Assembly: GCA_029257405.1 (NCBI GenBank)
Contig: JARIBO010000050.1
Coordinates: forward strand, 83,630 to 147,629
DNA from: Caryophanales bacterium
GTDB lineage: Bacteria; Bacillota; Bacilli; Bacillales; Amphibacillaceae
Direction: 5' to 3'
Length of the DNA: 64,000 nt
The stretch's first letter is position 1. The number at the start of each line of letters is the position of its first letter. The notes beneath the pieces were generated by a model that was not told the DNA's origin, searched no databases, and saw nothing but the letters and a program-made list of their open reading frames with translations. Made by a program: the position numbers and the translations under genes. Below, one piece after another: positions 19,214-29,096 of this stretch.

Positions 19214-20491
19214 ATGACAGCAAAAAGTGAAGCTCAAAATGTTGATGGAAAAGAAAATAAAAATGGATTAGAGTTAACTCGTTCAATTATAAAAGAAGCA
19301 TTAGATAAACTGGGGTATCCAGAAGATGTATACGAACTTTTAAAAGATTCGTTAAGAATATTTACAGTGAGAATTCCAGTTCGTATGGATGACGGATCAA
19401 TGAAATATTTTAAAGGATACCGTGCGCAGCATAATGATGCTGTTGGTCCAACTAAAGGTGGAGTTAGATTCCATCCAAATGTTTCTGAACTAGAAGTAAA
19501 TGCACTAGCAATTTGGATGAGTTTAAAGGCAGGTATTGTTGATTTACCTTATGGGGGAGCAAAGGGTGGTATTATTTGTGATCCTAGAGAAATGTCATTT
19601 AGAGAACTTGAAGCATTAAGCCGAGGTTATGTCAGAGCGGTTAATCAAATCATTGGACCACGTCAAGATATACTTGCGCCTGATACATATACAAACTCGC
19701 AAATTATGGCGTGGATGATGGATGAGTATAGTTATTTAAATAAAGAAGATAATCCAGGGTTTATTACCGGAAAACCAAATGTTCTAGGTGGATCTCTTGG
19801 AAGAGAATCAGCTACAGCTAAAGGTGTAACTATTTGTATTGAAGAAGCGGTTAAAATCCGTGACTTTGAAATTGAAGGAGCAAAAGTAGTTATTCAAGGA
19901 TTTGGTAATGCAGGTAGTTATTTAGCCAAATATCTTCATCAAGGTGGAGCAAAAATAGTTGGTATTTCAGATGCTTATGGTGCGCTACATGATCCAGAAG
20001 GTTTGGATATTGATTATTTATTAGACCGAAGAGATAGTTTTGGAACTGTTACAACCTTATTTAAAAATACACTTACAAATAATGAATTACTTGAAGTAGA
20101 TTGTGATATTTTAGTTCCAGCAGCTGTTCAAAACCAAATTACAGAAGAAAATGCTAAAAAAATAAAAGCAAGTATTATTGTAGAAGCTGCGAGCAGTCCA
20201 ACAACTATGGAAGCAACAAAAATATTAAATGATCGAGGTATTTTATTAGTTCCAGATATATTAGCATCATCTGGTGGCGTAGTCGTAACTTACTTTGAGT
20301 GGGTTCAAAACAATCAAGGTTATTACTGGTCAGAAAAGAAGGTCGAAGATAAATTAAGAGATATCATGACGAATGCTTTTACGACTATTTACAATACATC
20401 ACAAACAAGAAAAGTAGATATGCGTTTGGCATCACACATGGTTGGTGTTCGTAAAATGGCAGAAGCTTCACGTTATCGTGGATGGGTATAA
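19214..20491 (+). CDS. gudB: NAD-dependent glutamate dehydrogenase
   Basis: Cytoplasmic hexameric enzyme that deaminates glutamate to 2-oxoglutarate. PYGGAKGG holds the catalytic Lys, with the GPRQDILAPD substrate segment, the GFGNAGSYLA NAD-binding loop and SSGGVVVTYFEWVQN near the C-terminus. Its 425 residues match RocG/GudB of Bacillus. The SD is AGGGGGC before ATG 19214. It has its own promoter with an overlapping palindrome and is followed by a terminator. Confidence 0.94.
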   Translation: MTAKSEAQNVDGKENKNGLELTRSIIKEALDKLGYPEDVYELLKDSLRIFTVRIPVRMDDGSMKYFKGYRAQHNDAVGPTKGGVRFHPNVSELEVNALAIWMSLKAGIVDLPYGGAKGGIICDPREMSFRELEALSRGYVRAVNQIIGPRQDILAPDTYTNSQIMAWMMDEYSYLNKEDNPGFITGKPNVLGGSLGRESATAKGVTICIEEAVKIRDFEIEGAKVVIQGFGNAGSYLAKYLHQGGAKIVGISDAYGALHDPEGLDIDYLLDRRDSFGTVTTLFKNTLTNNELLEVDCDILVPAAVQNQITEENAKKIKASIIVEAASSPTTMEATKILNDRGILLVPDILASSGGVVVTYFEWVQNNQGYYWSEKKVEDKLRDIMTNAFTTIYNTSQTRKVDMRLASHMVGVRKMAEASRYRGWV

Positions 20492-20499
20492 AATAGAAC

Positions 20500-20532
20500 G
20501 CTCCTATTAAATTATTAGATAGGGGCATTTTA
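20500..20532 (+). terminator. Intrinsic terminator after gudB
   Basis: An 8-bp stem (20500-20507 with 20519-20526, one G-U pair) is followed by a T-rich tail. Confidence 0.65.
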
Positions 20533-20558
20533 TTATTTTAAAATAAAGGAAGATTTAA

Positions 20559-21548
20559 ATGATAGATGAAGATGTAATTATTCTTGGATGTGGTCCTTGT
20601 GGTATGTCTGTTGCTTTGGAATTAAAAAAGTATCAGATTAATCCATTAATTATTGAAAAAGGAAATGTAGTTAATACAATTCATTCCTACCCTACACATC
20701 AAACTTTCTTTAGTTCAAGTGAAAAGTTAGAAATAGGCGATGTACCATTTATTTCAACAAGGCACAAACCTGTCCGTAATGAAGCACTAGCCTATTATAG
20801 AGAAGTAGCTAAAAGAAATAACTTAAGAATCAATGCATTTGAAACAGTTACAGAAGCAACTAAAGAAAATAATGAGTTTATTGTGGAGACGACTAACCAA
20901 TTTGGAAAAACAATTAAATATAAAACAAAACATCTTATTATAGCAACAGGCTATCATGATCAACCTAACTATTTAAATATACCCGGGAGTGAACTCCCTC
21001 ATGTTAATCACTACTTTAAAGAAGCTCATCCTTATTATAATCAAAAAGTAGTCGTTATAGGCGGGAGAAATTCAGCTATTGATACTGCTCTAGAGTTATA
21101 TCATGCACATGCTAAAGTAACCTTATTATATCGTGGTCCTGATTACTCTAAAAGTATTAAACCATGGATTTTACCAGAATTTGCTTCATTAGTTAAACAT
21201 AATAAAGTAAAAGCAAGGTTTAATGCAGAAGTAATTGAAATCGATCAAGATAAAATAAGTTATGTAATTGATAATGAGGTAATGCACGAACCAGCGGATT
21301 TTGTATTTGCAATGACAGGCTACCATCCACAAATTGAATTTTTACAAAGTTTAAATATTATTGTCGATTTACATACTGGCCGTCCTAAATATAATGAAGA
21401 TACCTACGAAACAAATATTAAAAATTTATATGTTGCTGGTGTAGTTATTTCAGGTTTTGATGGAAACGAAACCTTTATTGAAAATGGCAGGTATCATGGC
21501 AAACATATAGCAAAAAACATCCATGCAAATGAAGAAATTGAGGGATAA
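20559..21548 (+). CDS. ypdA: Bacillithiol disulfide reductase YpdA (Bdr)
   Basis: FAD/NADPH flavoprotein of the thioredoxin-reductase-like family that reduces oxidised bacillithiol. FAD site GCGPCGMSVALEL near residue 10 contains the conserved glycine-rich loop with Cys; the second nucleotide fold is VIGGRNSAIDTALELY. There is no CxxC thioredoxin-reductase motif, as expected for YpdA. Length is 329 residues. The window also encodes bshA (bacillithiol synthesis) and a bacilliredoxin, which supports the role. Confidence 0.88.
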   Translation: MIDEDVIILGCGPCGMSVALELKKYQINPLIIEKGNVVNTIHSYPTHQTFFSSSEKLEIGDVPFISTRHKPVRNEALAYYREVAKRNNLRINAFETVTEATKENNEFIVETTNQFGKTIKYKTKHLIIATGYHDQPNYLNIPGSELPHVNHYFKEAHPYYNQKVVVIGGRNSAIDTALELYHAHAKVTLLYRGPDYSKSIKPWILPEFASLVKHNKVKARFNAEVIEIDQDKISYVIDNEVMHEPADFVFAMTGYHPQIEFLQSLNIIVDLHTGRPKYNEDTYETNIKNLYVAGVVISGFDGNETFIENGRYHGKHIAKNIHANEEIEG

Positions 21549-21553
21549 ATAAA

Positions 21554-22237
21554 GTGTCTAATAATGAAATAATAAGAATCGCGATTGATGGACCCGCAGC
21601 TGCAGGAAAAAGTACAGTTGCTAAATTAATTGCAGATAAATTAAATTATGTGTATATTGATACAGGAGCAATGTATAGAGCATTCACATTAAAAGTAATT
21701 GAACAAAACATCGAATTAAATGATGAAGAGCGAATCAAAGAATTATTAACTCATACTAAAGTAAGTTTTAAAGCAACCGATAATGGCCAAATTGTTTATT
21801 TAGATGATGTTGATGTAACAAAAAAAATTAGAACAGCTGAAGTATCACAATCTGTATCTCATCTAGCTCAATTAGGGGAAGTCAGAAAAGACCTAGTTGT
21901 CAGACAAAAAAAATTAGCTGAAAATCACTCTGTAGTTATGGACGGTAGAGATATTGGAACAACCGTACTTCCAGATGCTGAAATTAAAGTGTTTTTAATC
22001 GCATCTGTTGATGAAAGAGCTGAGAGAAGACATGCAGAAAACTTAAAGAATGGCTTTTCATCTCATTTGGAAGAATTAAAAGAAGAAATTCGGGAGCGAG
22101 ACACTCGTGATGAAACGCGAAAAGAATCGCCATTAGTTAAAGCTGAAGATGCTGTTTCTATTGATACAACATCATTGGAAATTGAAGAAGTTGTTGAAGA
22201 AATCATAAAATTAGTTAATAATTATCAAAAAAAGTAA
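21554..22237 (+). CDS. cmk: Cytidylate kinase
   Basis: Phosphorylates CMP and dCMP to the diphosphates in the cytoplasm. The P-loop GPAAAGKST covers residues 13-21, followed by YIDTGAMYRA and the MDGRDIGT motif. The 227-residue length is normal. The start is GTG 21554, five bases after the ypdA stop, with GAGGGAT upstream. It precedes rpsA as in most bacteria. Confidence 0.94.
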   Translation: MSNNEIIRIAIDGPAAAGKSTVAKLIADKLNYVYIDTGAMYRAFTLKVIEQNIELNDEERIKELLTHTKVSFKATDNGQIVYLDDVDVTKKIRTAEVSQSVSHLAQLGEVRKDLVVRQKKLAENHSVVMDGRDIGTTVLPDAEIKVFLIASVDERAERRHAENLKNGFSSHLEELKEEIRERDTRDETRKESPLVKAEDAVSIDTTSLEIEEVVEEIIKLVNNYQKK

Positions 22238-22264
22238 GATAAGTTTATAAGTAACACGATTTCA

Positions 22265-22273
22265 TGTTATACT
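22265..22273 (+). promoter_or_regulatory. Extended -10 promoter for rpsA
   Basis: TGT followed by TATACT (22268-22273) with a weak TTTATA 18 bases upstream (22244-22249). It lies 68 bases before the rpsA start and after cmk. Confidence 0.5.
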
Positions 22274-22341
22274 AGAAGAAGTGAATAGATTTAATGGATA
22301 AGTAATTTAAATCTTAATTAGTTGTAGGAGGAGTTATATAT

Positions 22342-23463
22342 ATGGTAGATACAAATAAAGAATTTAATGTTGACGATATTGTTAAAGGTAAAGTAGTAAG
22401 TATTGAAGAAAAGCAGGTTCTTGTAGATATTGGTTTTAAAACAGAAGGTATTATACCAATTAGTGAGTTATCACACTTACACATTGAAACACCAAATGAA
22501 GTTGTTGAAGTTGATCAAGAACTTACATTAAAAGTTAGTAAAGTAGAAGAAGATGAAATTATTTTATCGAAAAAAGCAGTTGATACTGAAAAAACGTGGG
22601 AAGACTTAACAGAGAAATACGAAAATGGAGAAATCTTTGAAACAGAAGTAAAAGAAGTTGTTAAAGGCGGTTTAGTAGTTGATGTTGGCTTAAGAGGATT
22701 TATTCCAGCTTCACTTGTTGAAATGCATTTCGTAGAAGATTTTTCTGATTATCTTAACAAAAAATTATCTGTTAAAATTGTTGATTTAGATCAAGAACAA
22801 AACAGATTAATCTTATCGCATCGTGCAGTTTTAGAGCTTGAAGCGGGTAAAGATAAAAAAACATTACTTGAATCGTTAGAAAGAGGCCAAGTAATTGATG
22901 GTACAGTTCAGAGAATTACAGACTTTGGTGCTTTTGTAGACATTGGTGGAGTAGATGGACTTGTTCATATTTCAGAATTAGCTCACTCACATGTAGATAA
23001 AGTAACTGACGTTGTATCTGAAGGCGAAACAATCAAAGTTGAAATTTTATCAGTAGATCCTGAAAAAGAAAGAATTTCACTTTCGCATAAGAGTACACTT
23101 GCAGGTCCATGGGAAAATATTGCTGATCGAATCGAAGAAGGTTCTACAGTAGAAGCTACAGTGAGAAGATTAGTAGATTTTGGTGCATTTTTAGAAATCG
23201 AAAAAGGCGTAGAAGGTCTTGTTCATATTTCAGAAATTGCTGATCGTCATATCGAAACTCCACAAGAAGAATTAGCTGTAGGCCAAAAAGTAGAAGTAAA
23301 AGTATTGAGTGTTAATGAAAAAGATCAAAGAATTTCACTTAGTATTAAAGCTATTGCCCAAGATGCAGAACAAAAAGATATCTTAAACTATCAAAAAGAA
23401 GAAGATAGTTCTGGTTTCCAGATCGGTGACCTAATCGGTGATCAGCTAGATAAATATAAATAA
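22342..23463 (+). CDS. rpsA: 30S ribosomal protein S1 homologue, four S1 domains
   Basis: RNA-binding protein with four tandem S1 (OB-fold) domains at about residues 10-80, 98-165, 183-252 and 268-338. The two last carry the typical [17 protein letters not shown] and [16 protein letters not shown] cores. Its 373 residues match the four-domain Firmicute form (YpfD in Bacillus), shorter than the six-domain S1 of E. coli, so its part in translation initiation may differ. GTAGGAGGAG precedes ATG 22342. A strong terminator follows. Confidence 0.92.
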   Translation: MVDTNKEFNVDDIVKGKVVSIEEKQVLVDIGFKTEGIIPISELSHLHIETPNEVVEVDQELTLKVSKVEEDEIILSKKAVDTEKTWEDLTEKYENGEIFETEVKEVVKGGLVVDVGLRGFIPASLVEMHFVEDFSDYLNKKLSVKIVDLDQEQNRLILSHRAVLELEAGKDKKTLLESLERGQVIDGTVQRITDFGAFVDIGGVDGLVHISELAHSHVDKVTDVVSEGETIKVEILSVDPEKERISLSHKSTLAGPWENIADRIEEGSTVEATVRRLVDFGAFLEIEKGVEGLVHISEIADRHIETPQEELAVGQKVEVKVLSVNEKDQRISLSIKAIAQDAEQKDILNYQKEEDSSGFQIGDLIGDQLDKYK

Positions 23464-23473
23464 AATTATATTA

Positions 23474-23511
23474 AAAAAAGCTTTTCCCTTGAAAAGGAAA
23501 AGCTTTTTTAA
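23474..23511 (+). terminator. Intrinsic terminator after rpsA
   Basis: A perfect 14-bp stem (23474-23487 with 23496-23509; arms AAAAAAGCTTTTCC and complement) with an 8-base loop ends in six T. Confidence 0.88.
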
Positions 23512-23601
23512 TATTTAAATATAAAATTAAAATTGTAGATAGGTATTATGTTTGGTAAAATGTACATAAAGTAAATTACAATAGAAAAGGGTGCACCTTT
23601 G

Positions 23602-24912
23602 ATGAAAAAAGCAACAGTAGCAATAGTAGGAAGACCGAACGTGGGTAAATCTACAATCTTTAACAGATTAGTAGGTGAACGTATTTCAATAGTTGAAGAT
23701 AAACCAGGTGTTACAAGAGACCGCATTTATGCAGAAGCTGAGTGGCTAACTCAAAAATATAATTTAATTGATACAGGTGGTATTGAAATAACTGATGAAC
23801 CACTACTAACAAAAATTAGAAATCAAGCTGAAATAGCAATTGAAGAAGCGGATGTTATTATCTTTTTAGTTAATGCGCGAGATGGAATTACAGGCTCAGA
23901 TGAAGAAGTAGCTAATTTACTTTATAGATCAAAAAAACCTGTCGTTCTTGCAGTTAATAAAGTAGATAATCCTGAAGTAAGAGAATTAATCTATGAATTT
24001 TATTCATTAGGTTTTGGCGAACCTTATCCAATATCTGGTACACATGGAATTGGTATCGGAGATTTATTAGATGAAGTTGTTACTCACTTTCCTAAAGATT
24101 TAGATTCCGAAAAAGATGAAGATACAATTTACTTTAGTTTAATTGGTCGACCTAATGTTGGTAAGTCTTCATTAGTTAACACAATCTTAAATGAAGAACG
24201 TGTTATTGTTAGTGATGTAGAAGGAACCACAAGAGATGCAGTCGATACGCCTTTTAACAAAGATGATCAAGATTTTGTTATTATTGATACGGCAGGAATT
24301 AGAAAACGTGGGAAAGTCTATGAATCGACAGAAAAATATAGTGTATTAAGAGCATTAAAAGCAATAGACAGATCAGACGTCGTACTTGTTCTAATTGATG
24401 CTGAAACAGGTATTAGAGAACAAGATAAAAAAATTGCTGGATACGCACACGAAGCTGGTCGGGCAATTGTTCTAGTTGTGAATAAATGGGATACAGTTGA
24501 TATTAAAGAAAAATCAATGAAGGAATTTGAAGAAGATATGAGAAATGAATTCCAATACCTTGATTATGCTCCGATTGTATTTTTATCAGCTAAAACCAAA
24601 AAACGTGTTCAACGACTCATTCCAGTTATTAAATTAGTGAGTGAAAGTCATACGAAACGAATTGCTACCAACGTGTTAAATGATGTTATCATGGACGCAC
24701 TTGCAATAAATCCTACACCAACGATTAAAGGTAGAAAATTAAAAGTGTTGTATACTACACAAGTTGCAGTTCAGCCTCCAAGTTTTGTTGTGTTTGTTAA
24801 CGAGCCTGAATTAATGCATTTTTCATATAAACGCTTTTTAGAAAATCAACTTCGAGCTGCATTTGGATTTAAAGGAACACCTATTCATATAATTGCAAGA
24901 AAAAGAAGTTAA
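23602..24912 (+). CDS. der: Ribosome-assembly GTPase Der (EngA)
   Basis: Two-GTPase-domain protein needed for 50S subunit assembly. The first G1 motif GRPNVGKS covers residues 10-17, the second [10 protein letters not shown] lies near 180. DTGGI and DTAGI are the two G3 motifs, NKVD and NKWD the two G4 motifs, and a C-terminal KH-like domain follows. I chose ATG 23602 (436 residues, the usual length) over the TTG directly before it. AAAGGGTG is the SD site. gpsA follows after five bases. Confidence 0.95.
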   Translation: MKKATVAIVGRPNVGKSTIFNRLVGERISIVEDKPGVTRDRIYAEAEWLTQKYNLIDTGGIEITDEPLLTKIRNQAEIAIEEADVIIFLVNARDGITGSDEEVANLLYRSKKPVVLAVNKVDNPEVRELIYEFYSLGFGEPYPISGTHGIGIGDLLDEVVTHFPKDLDSEKDEDTIYFSLIGRPNVGKSSLVNTILNEERVIVSDVEGTTRDAVDTPFNKDDQDFVIIDTAGIRKRGKVYESTEKYSVLRALKAIDRSDVVLVLIDAETGIREQDKKIAGYAHEAGRAIVLVVNKWDTVDIKEKSMKEFEEDMRNEFQYLDYAPIVFLSAKTKKRVQRLIPVIKLVSESHTKRIATNVLNDVIMDALAINPTPTIKGRKLKVLYTTQVAVQPPSFVVFVNEPELMHFSYKRFLENQLRAAFGFKGTPIHIIARKRS

Positions 24913-24926
24913 GAGGAGTGAAGGTT

Positions 24927-25949
24927 TTGTCGAAAATAGTTGTATTAGGTGCTGGGAGTTGGGGAACAGCATTAAGTATTGTTTTAGCAGATAATAATCA
25001 TGAAGTAAGATTATGGTCGCATAAAGAACAACAAGTTAACACAATTAATCAAACTCATAAAAATGAAAAGTATTTAAATATAGAATTACCTAAAAACGTA
25101 ATTGCTTATTCAGATTTAGAAACTGCTATTTCAGGAGCTGAAGCTATCGTAATGGTTGTACCATCTTCAGCAATTCGTGAAGTGTCTAAAAAAATTAATC
25201 CGTATATAAATAAAGAATTATTAGTCATTCATGCTACAAAAGGAATTGAACCTGAAAGTTCTAAACGCGTATCACAAATTATGAGTGAAGAACTCAGCTC
25301 AATTAATTCTGATGATATTGTTGTGCTGTCGGGTCCTAGTCACGCAGAAGAAGTGGGATTAAGAATGCCAACCACAGTAACTGTTGCGAGTAGTAACATT
25401 AAACAAGCTGAAAAAGCACAACATTTATTCTTTAATGAATCATTTAGAGTTTACACAAGTGATGATGTAATTGGTGTAGAACTAGGTGGTGCATTAAAAA
25501 ACATTATTGCACTTGGAGCTGGAATGTCAGACGGTTTAAATTTTGGAGATAACGCAAAGGCTGCATTAATTACGCGCGGATTAGCTGAAATTACACGTTT
25601 AGGAGTTAGTTTAGGAGCTAACCCACTCTCATTTTTAGGTTTATCAGGTGTAGGAGATTTAATTGTTACATCAACAAGTAAACATAGCCGTAATTGGCGC
25701 GCTGGTAATTTAATTGGAAAAGGTCATTCACTTGATTCAGTATTAGATGAAATGGGTATGGTAGTTGAGGGAGTTAGAACAACAAAAGCTGCGTATTTAT
25801 TTTCAATTCAACAAAATGTTGAGATGCCTATTACCCATGCTTTATATGAAATATTATATAATAATGCTGATCCAAAAGAAATCGTTGAACAATTGATGAC
25901 GCGAGCGAAAAAAGACGAGTTAGATAGTTACAAAAATAATAACGAATAA
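24927..25949 (+). CDS. gpsA: Glycerol-3-phosphate dehydrogenase [NAD(P)+]
   Basis: Cytoplasmic enzyme that makes sn-glycerol-3-phosphate from dihydroxyacetone phosphate for phospholipid synthesis. NAD-binding GAGSWGTA is at residues 8-15; the catalytic region ELGGALKNIIA and GLSGVGDLIVT follow. I chose TTG 24927 because homology begins MSKIVVLG and AAGAGGAGTG lies upstream; the GTG at 24918 sits within that SD. Length is 340 residues. It follows der closely, the usual Bacillales order. Confidence 0.93.
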   Translation: MSKIVVLGAGSWGTALSIVLADNNHEVRLWSHKEQQVNTINQTHKNEKYLNIELPKNVIAYSDLETAISGAEAIVMVVPSSAIREVSKKINPYINKELLVIHATKGIEPESSKRVSQIMSEELSSINSDDIVVLSGPSHAEEVGLRMPTTVTVASSNIKQAEKAQHLFFNESFRVYTSDDVIGVELGGALKNIIALGAGMSDGLNFGDNAKAALITRGLAEITRLGVSLGANPLSFLGLSGVGDLIVTSTSKHSRNWRAGNLIGKGHSLDSVLDEMGMVVEGVRTTKAAYLFSIQQNVEMPITHALYEILYNNADPKEIVEQLMTRAKKDELDSYKNNNE

Positions 25950-25975
25950 TTTTTATTATATTTGGGAGTGGTTCA

Positions 25976-26173
25976 ATGTCTGCAGCAGAGATTAAAGAAA
26001 TTATTTCTTTTGTTGGAATAGGATTACTTATTTTAGCATTAGTGTTAATTACTTTAAGTAGAAATAAATTAAAAGGAATTTTAAGTGGTATTGTTTCTTT
26101 TATAGCATATGTGTGCTTAATTGTTGGCGCATTAATTGTTTTCTATGTAGTAATTAGTGGACCGACTGGATAA
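25976..26173 (+). CDS. yphE: Small membrane protein of the YphE (DUF2768) type
   Basis: 65 residues with two membrane helices (about 9-27 and 38-60) joined by a short basic loop. Size, topology and position between gpsA and a YphF-like lipoprotein match YphE of B. subtilis. Function is unknown. A TTTGGGAGTGG SD site precedes ATG 25976. Confidence 0.65.
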   Translation: MSAAEIKEIISFVGIGLLILALVLITLSRNKLKGILSGIVSFIAYVCLIVGALIVFYVVISGPTG

Positions 26174-26189
26174 GGAGCGATTATTAAAG

Positions 26190-26915
26190 ATGCCAAGAAT
26201 TATACTGAAAAAAACATTGTCATTGTTAGTACTTGTAACACTATTATCAGGTTGTATGTTTCCAAACGAGGAATTAAGTAAAAACAAAATTCCAAATGAA
26301 GATCAATTATTAATAGTTCAAGAAGCAGTTAACGCTTTTGTTGAAGATTCAGGAGGATTACTACCAATCAAAACAAAAGATGCAGATGTGGATATTTATG
26401 AAAAATATTTAATTGATTTCACAATTTTAAAAGAGAGAAATTTTTTATCAGAAATTCCAGGTAATGCTTATGAAAATGGAGGTATTTACTTATATACCTT
26501 AGTCAATCCTGAAGATAATCCAGAAGTTAAATTAATTGATTTACAATTATCTGAAAAAATCAGAGAAATTAACGTGAAGCTCGATATTTATCGGTCAAAA
26601 AATCTTTATCCACCATATGGTGAAGAAGTTGAATCTGGTTTATTTAAAATTAATTATGAAAAATTGAAGTTTAAAAAGAGTCAGTTTGTTAAGAGTCCTT
26701 ATACGCAAAATAATTTACCTATTTTAATGAATACCAAAGGAGAACTTTTTATTGATTACCGTAGTGATTTATTAAGTATAATGGAAGAAAATGATTATGA
26801 ATTTGAGGAAGATGAAGATATTAGATATATATATCATGAACAATCACCTTTTGTACCAATTTATTCATTACCTTATAAAGAAAAAAATAATGAACCATTT
26901 TTTAATCTTGAATAA
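26190..26915 (+). CDS. yphF: YphF-like lipoprotein
   Basis: 241 residues with a lipoprotein signal peptide: KK start, hydrophobic stretch and LLSGC lipobox with the lipidated Cys at about residue 22. The mature domain is acidic and has no catalytic motif that I recognise. Position gpsA-yphE-here-hup matches yphF of B. subtilis. ATG 26190 was chosen; AAGGAG lies 12 bases upstream, a long spacing, while the earlier in-frame GTG at 26157 would put residues before the signal peptide. Function is unknown. Confidence 0.7.
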   Translation: MPRIILKKTLSLLVLVTLLSGCMFPNEELSKNKIPNEDQLLIVQEAVNAFVEDSGGLLPIKTKDADVDIYEKYLIDFTILKERNFLSEIPGNAYENGGIYLYTLVNPEDNPEVKLIDLQLSEKIREINVKLDIYRSKNLYPPYGEEVESGLFKINYEKLKFKKSQFVKSPYTQNNLPILMNTKGELFIDYRSDLLSIMEENDYEFEEDEDIRYIYHEQSPFVPIYSLPYKEKNNEPFFNLE

Positions 26916-27075
26916 TTAATCTAGAGTGATAAAGTGACGGTAAATCATATGATATAAGTGCTTTTTTAAGGAAAAATACAATTAATTAAACTTTTTTTGA
27001 AAAATATTGCTTATTATGTTGAAATTTAACTGAAAGTCGTATAGTATAGGGCTTATCATCATTGAAATACATTTC

Positions 27076-27104
27076 TTGATGTTGAAAAAAACATTTAATA
27101 TAAT
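27076..27104 (+). promoter_or_regulatory. Sigma-A-type promoter for hup
   Basis: TTGATG (27076-27081), a 17-base spacer and a perfect TATAAT (27099-27104) lie 45 bases before the hup start. The rest of the 26916-27148 gap is AT-rich and shows no gene. Confidence 0.6.
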
Positions 27105-27148
27105 TTGTTTTAAAACGAATTGTATAATTAAAGAGGAGGTGAATATTC

Positions 27149-27424
27149 ATGAATAAAACAGAATTGGTAAGTGCTGTAGCTGAAAGCAGTGAACTTTCGA
27201 AAAAAGACGCTGGTAAAGCAGTAGATGCAGTATTCCAAACTATCATGGATACACTAGGTGAAGGTGAAAGAGTACAAATTATTGGATTCGGTAACTTTGA
27301 GGTACGTGATCGTGCTGCTCGTAAAGGACGTAATCCACAAACTGGTGAAGAAATTCAAATTCCAGCAAGTAAAGTTCCAGCATTTAAAGCTGGTAAAGCT
27401 CTAAGAGATTCAGTTAGAAAATAA
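27149..27424 (+). CDS. hup: DNA-binding protein HU
   Basis: 91-residue nucleoid protein that bends and compacts DNA as a dimer. The family signature [22 protein letters not shown] forms the DNA-wrapping arm, and FKAGKALRD closes the fold. AGAGGAGGTGA is a near-perfect SD before ATG 27149, in keeping with high expression. It has its own promoter and terminator. Confidence 0.96.
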   Translation: MNKTELVSAVAESSELSKKDAGKAVDAVFQTIMDTLGEGERVQIIGFGNFEVRDRAARKGRNPQTGEEIQIPASKVPAFKAGKALRDSVRK

Positions 27425-27438
27425 ATATACATAGAGCT

Positions 27439-27470
27439 AAAAGGGTGCGTTTATAACGTGCCCTTTTTTA
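27439..27470 (+). terminator. Intrinsic terminator after hup
   Basis: AAAAGGG (27439-27445) pairs with CCCTTTT; the stem continues inward for six more pairs (two G-U) to a 3-base loop, and six T follow. Confidence 0.8.
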
Positions 27471-27547
27471 CTTATGTAAAACAAAAGATGTTTTTTTAGA
27501 TACTTTTAAATAAGTGAGTATCCTAAAGGGTATTCAAAGAAAAATTA

Positions 27548-27556
27548 TGCTATACT
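27548..27556 (+). promoter_or_regulatory. Extended -10 promoter for the menaquinone genes
   Basis: TGC followed by TATACT lies about 30 bases before hepS. No good -35 is seen. Confidence 0.4.
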
Positions 27557-27585
27557 GATTGTAAAAGAATGACGAAAGGATGTAG

Positions 27586-28356
27586 GTGGTTAACGTGTAT
27601 TCTATAAACTTAGAATTAGCTGATTTAAAAGAAAAAATCAGTGAAAAAACAACACATTCATTTGTGAAAAATCAGATTGATAAACCTATCATCGACCTTG
27701 ATAAACTATTTATACTAAATGAACTCTATCAAAATACATCTATGTCTCGCAGTCAGAAACAAGATTATATTGTAATTATTATGTTAATTGAAATCGCCTT
27801 GAAAACTCATGATTTAGTAAATGGCAATAATTATAGTAAAGAAACTGATAAACAATTAACCGTACTTGTTGGAGATTATTATAGTGGTATGTATTATTAT
27901 CTACTTTCTGAACTTGAAAATGTTAAAATGATTAAAGTTTTAGCAGCAAGTATAAAAAAAATTAATGAAGAAAAAATGAATTTACATTATAATGATAAAA
28001 AATCAGAAGAAGATTTTTACGAAGCACTTCTAATTAGTGAAACTCATCTATTTACTGAAGTAGCTAAATTTAACTGTGAATATGAAGCCATTGACATGAT
28101 TAAAAGTTTTTTAATGTTAAATCGATTAAAAAAAGAACAGTTGAATCAAGCTTCAATTGTATATGACTATTATAAAAAAAATGAACTAATCCTAACTGAT
28201 TATGCTATAAATGAAAGAATCCAAATAAAAATTAATGAATTAAAAAAAGAATTAGATTCAAGTGTTGAAAATTTATCTAGCAATTATTCTAATTATATCT
28301 ATAAAAATACACTAGATTCTATTCAAACGAATATTTCACAAGCGAAAGAAGGCTAA
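27586..28356 (+). CDS. hepS: Heptaprenyl diphosphate synthase, component I
   Basis: Regulatory/small subunit of the two-part enzyme that builds the C35 side chain of menaquinone-7 with HepT. The 256 residues are low in recognisable motifs, as is normal for this subunit, but the FLMLNRLKKEQLNQ region and the position directly before menG-hepT are characteristic. Two GTG starts are possible: 27586, with AAAGGA upstream, and 27595, with TAGGTGG upstream. I list the longer one. The menG start follows after three bases. Confidence 0.8.
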   Translation: MVNVYSINLELADLKEKISEKTTHSFVKNQIDKPIIDLDKLFILNELYQNTSMSRSQKQDYIVIIMLIEIALKTHDLVNGNNYSKETDKQLTVLVGDYYSGMYYYLLSELENVKMIKVLAASIKKINEEKMNLHYNDKKSEEDFYEALLISETHLFTEVAKFNCEYEAIDMIKSFLMLNRLKKEQLNQASIVYDYYKKNELILTDYAINERIQIKINELKKELDSSVENLSSNYSNYIYKNTLDSIQTNISQAKEG

Positions 28357-28359
28357 AAA

Positions 28360-29064
28360 ATGAACGGATCTTCGAAAGAGAAAAAAGTTCATAATGTTTT
28401 TGAGTCAATTTCTGAAAAGTACGATTCAATGAATTCTATTATATCCTTTAATAAACATAAATCATGGCGTAAAGACGTAATGAATAAAATGAATGTCCAA
28501 GCCGATTCTGATGCATTAGATGTTTGTACTGGTACAGGAGACTGGGCTATATCACTTGCTGAAGAAGTTGGTGAGTCAGGTCACGTAGTTGGTTTGGATT
28601 TCAGTAAAAATATGCTTAGTATTGCAGAAGAAAAAAATAAGGAATATAATATAAAACAATTAGATTTTATTCATGGCAATGCAATGGATTTACCGTTTGA
28701 ATCTAATAGTTTTGATTATGTTACAATTGGATTTGGTTTACGAAATGTACCAGATTATTTAACAGTCTTAAAAGAAATGTATCGAGTAGTCAAACCAGGT
28801 GGAACTGTTGTTTGCTTAGAGACGTCACAGCCGACTATGATAGGATTTCGCCAAGCGTATTATTTTTACTTTAAATTTATTATGCCTTTGTTTGGAAAAT
28901 TGTTTGCAAAAAGCTATAAAGAATATGCATGGTTACATGAATCAGCTAAAGATTTTCCAAATAAAAAAGAATTAACTAAGCTTTTTAAAGAAGCTGGATT
29001 TAAAGATATCGAAGTAAAAAGTTATACTGGCGGAGTTGCGGCAATGCATAAAGCAACAAAATAA
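28360..29064 (+). CDS. menG: Demethylmenaquinone methyltransferase
   Basis: SAM-dependent C-methyltransferase for the last step of menaquinone synthesis (UbiE/MenG family). Motif I is [12 protein letters not shown] near residue 50; the family signatures [17 protein letters not shown] and [10 protein letters not shown] are clear. Length 234 is normal. It lies between the two prenyl-synthase subunit genes, and its product feeds the respiratory chain that includes QcrABC. Confidence 0.95.
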   Translation: MNGSSKEKKVHNVFESISEKYDSMNSIISFNKHKSWRKDVMNKMNVQADSDALDVCTGTGDWAISLAEEVGESGHVVGLDFSKNMLSIAEEKNKEYNIKQLDFIHGNAMDLPFESNSFDYVTIGFGLRNVPDYLTVLKEMYRVVKPGGTVVCLETSQPTMIGFRQAYYFYFKFIMPLFGKLFAKSYKEYAWLHESAKDFPNKKELTKLFKEAGFKDIEVKSYTGGVAAMHKATK

Positions 29065-29096
29065 TGATTTATGAATGAAATAAAAAGGTGAATCGT

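Noticed and set aside
26986..27246. 86-codon minus-strand frame at hup
   Set aside because: It overlaps the hup promoter and gene; its start is inside hup and no SD is present.
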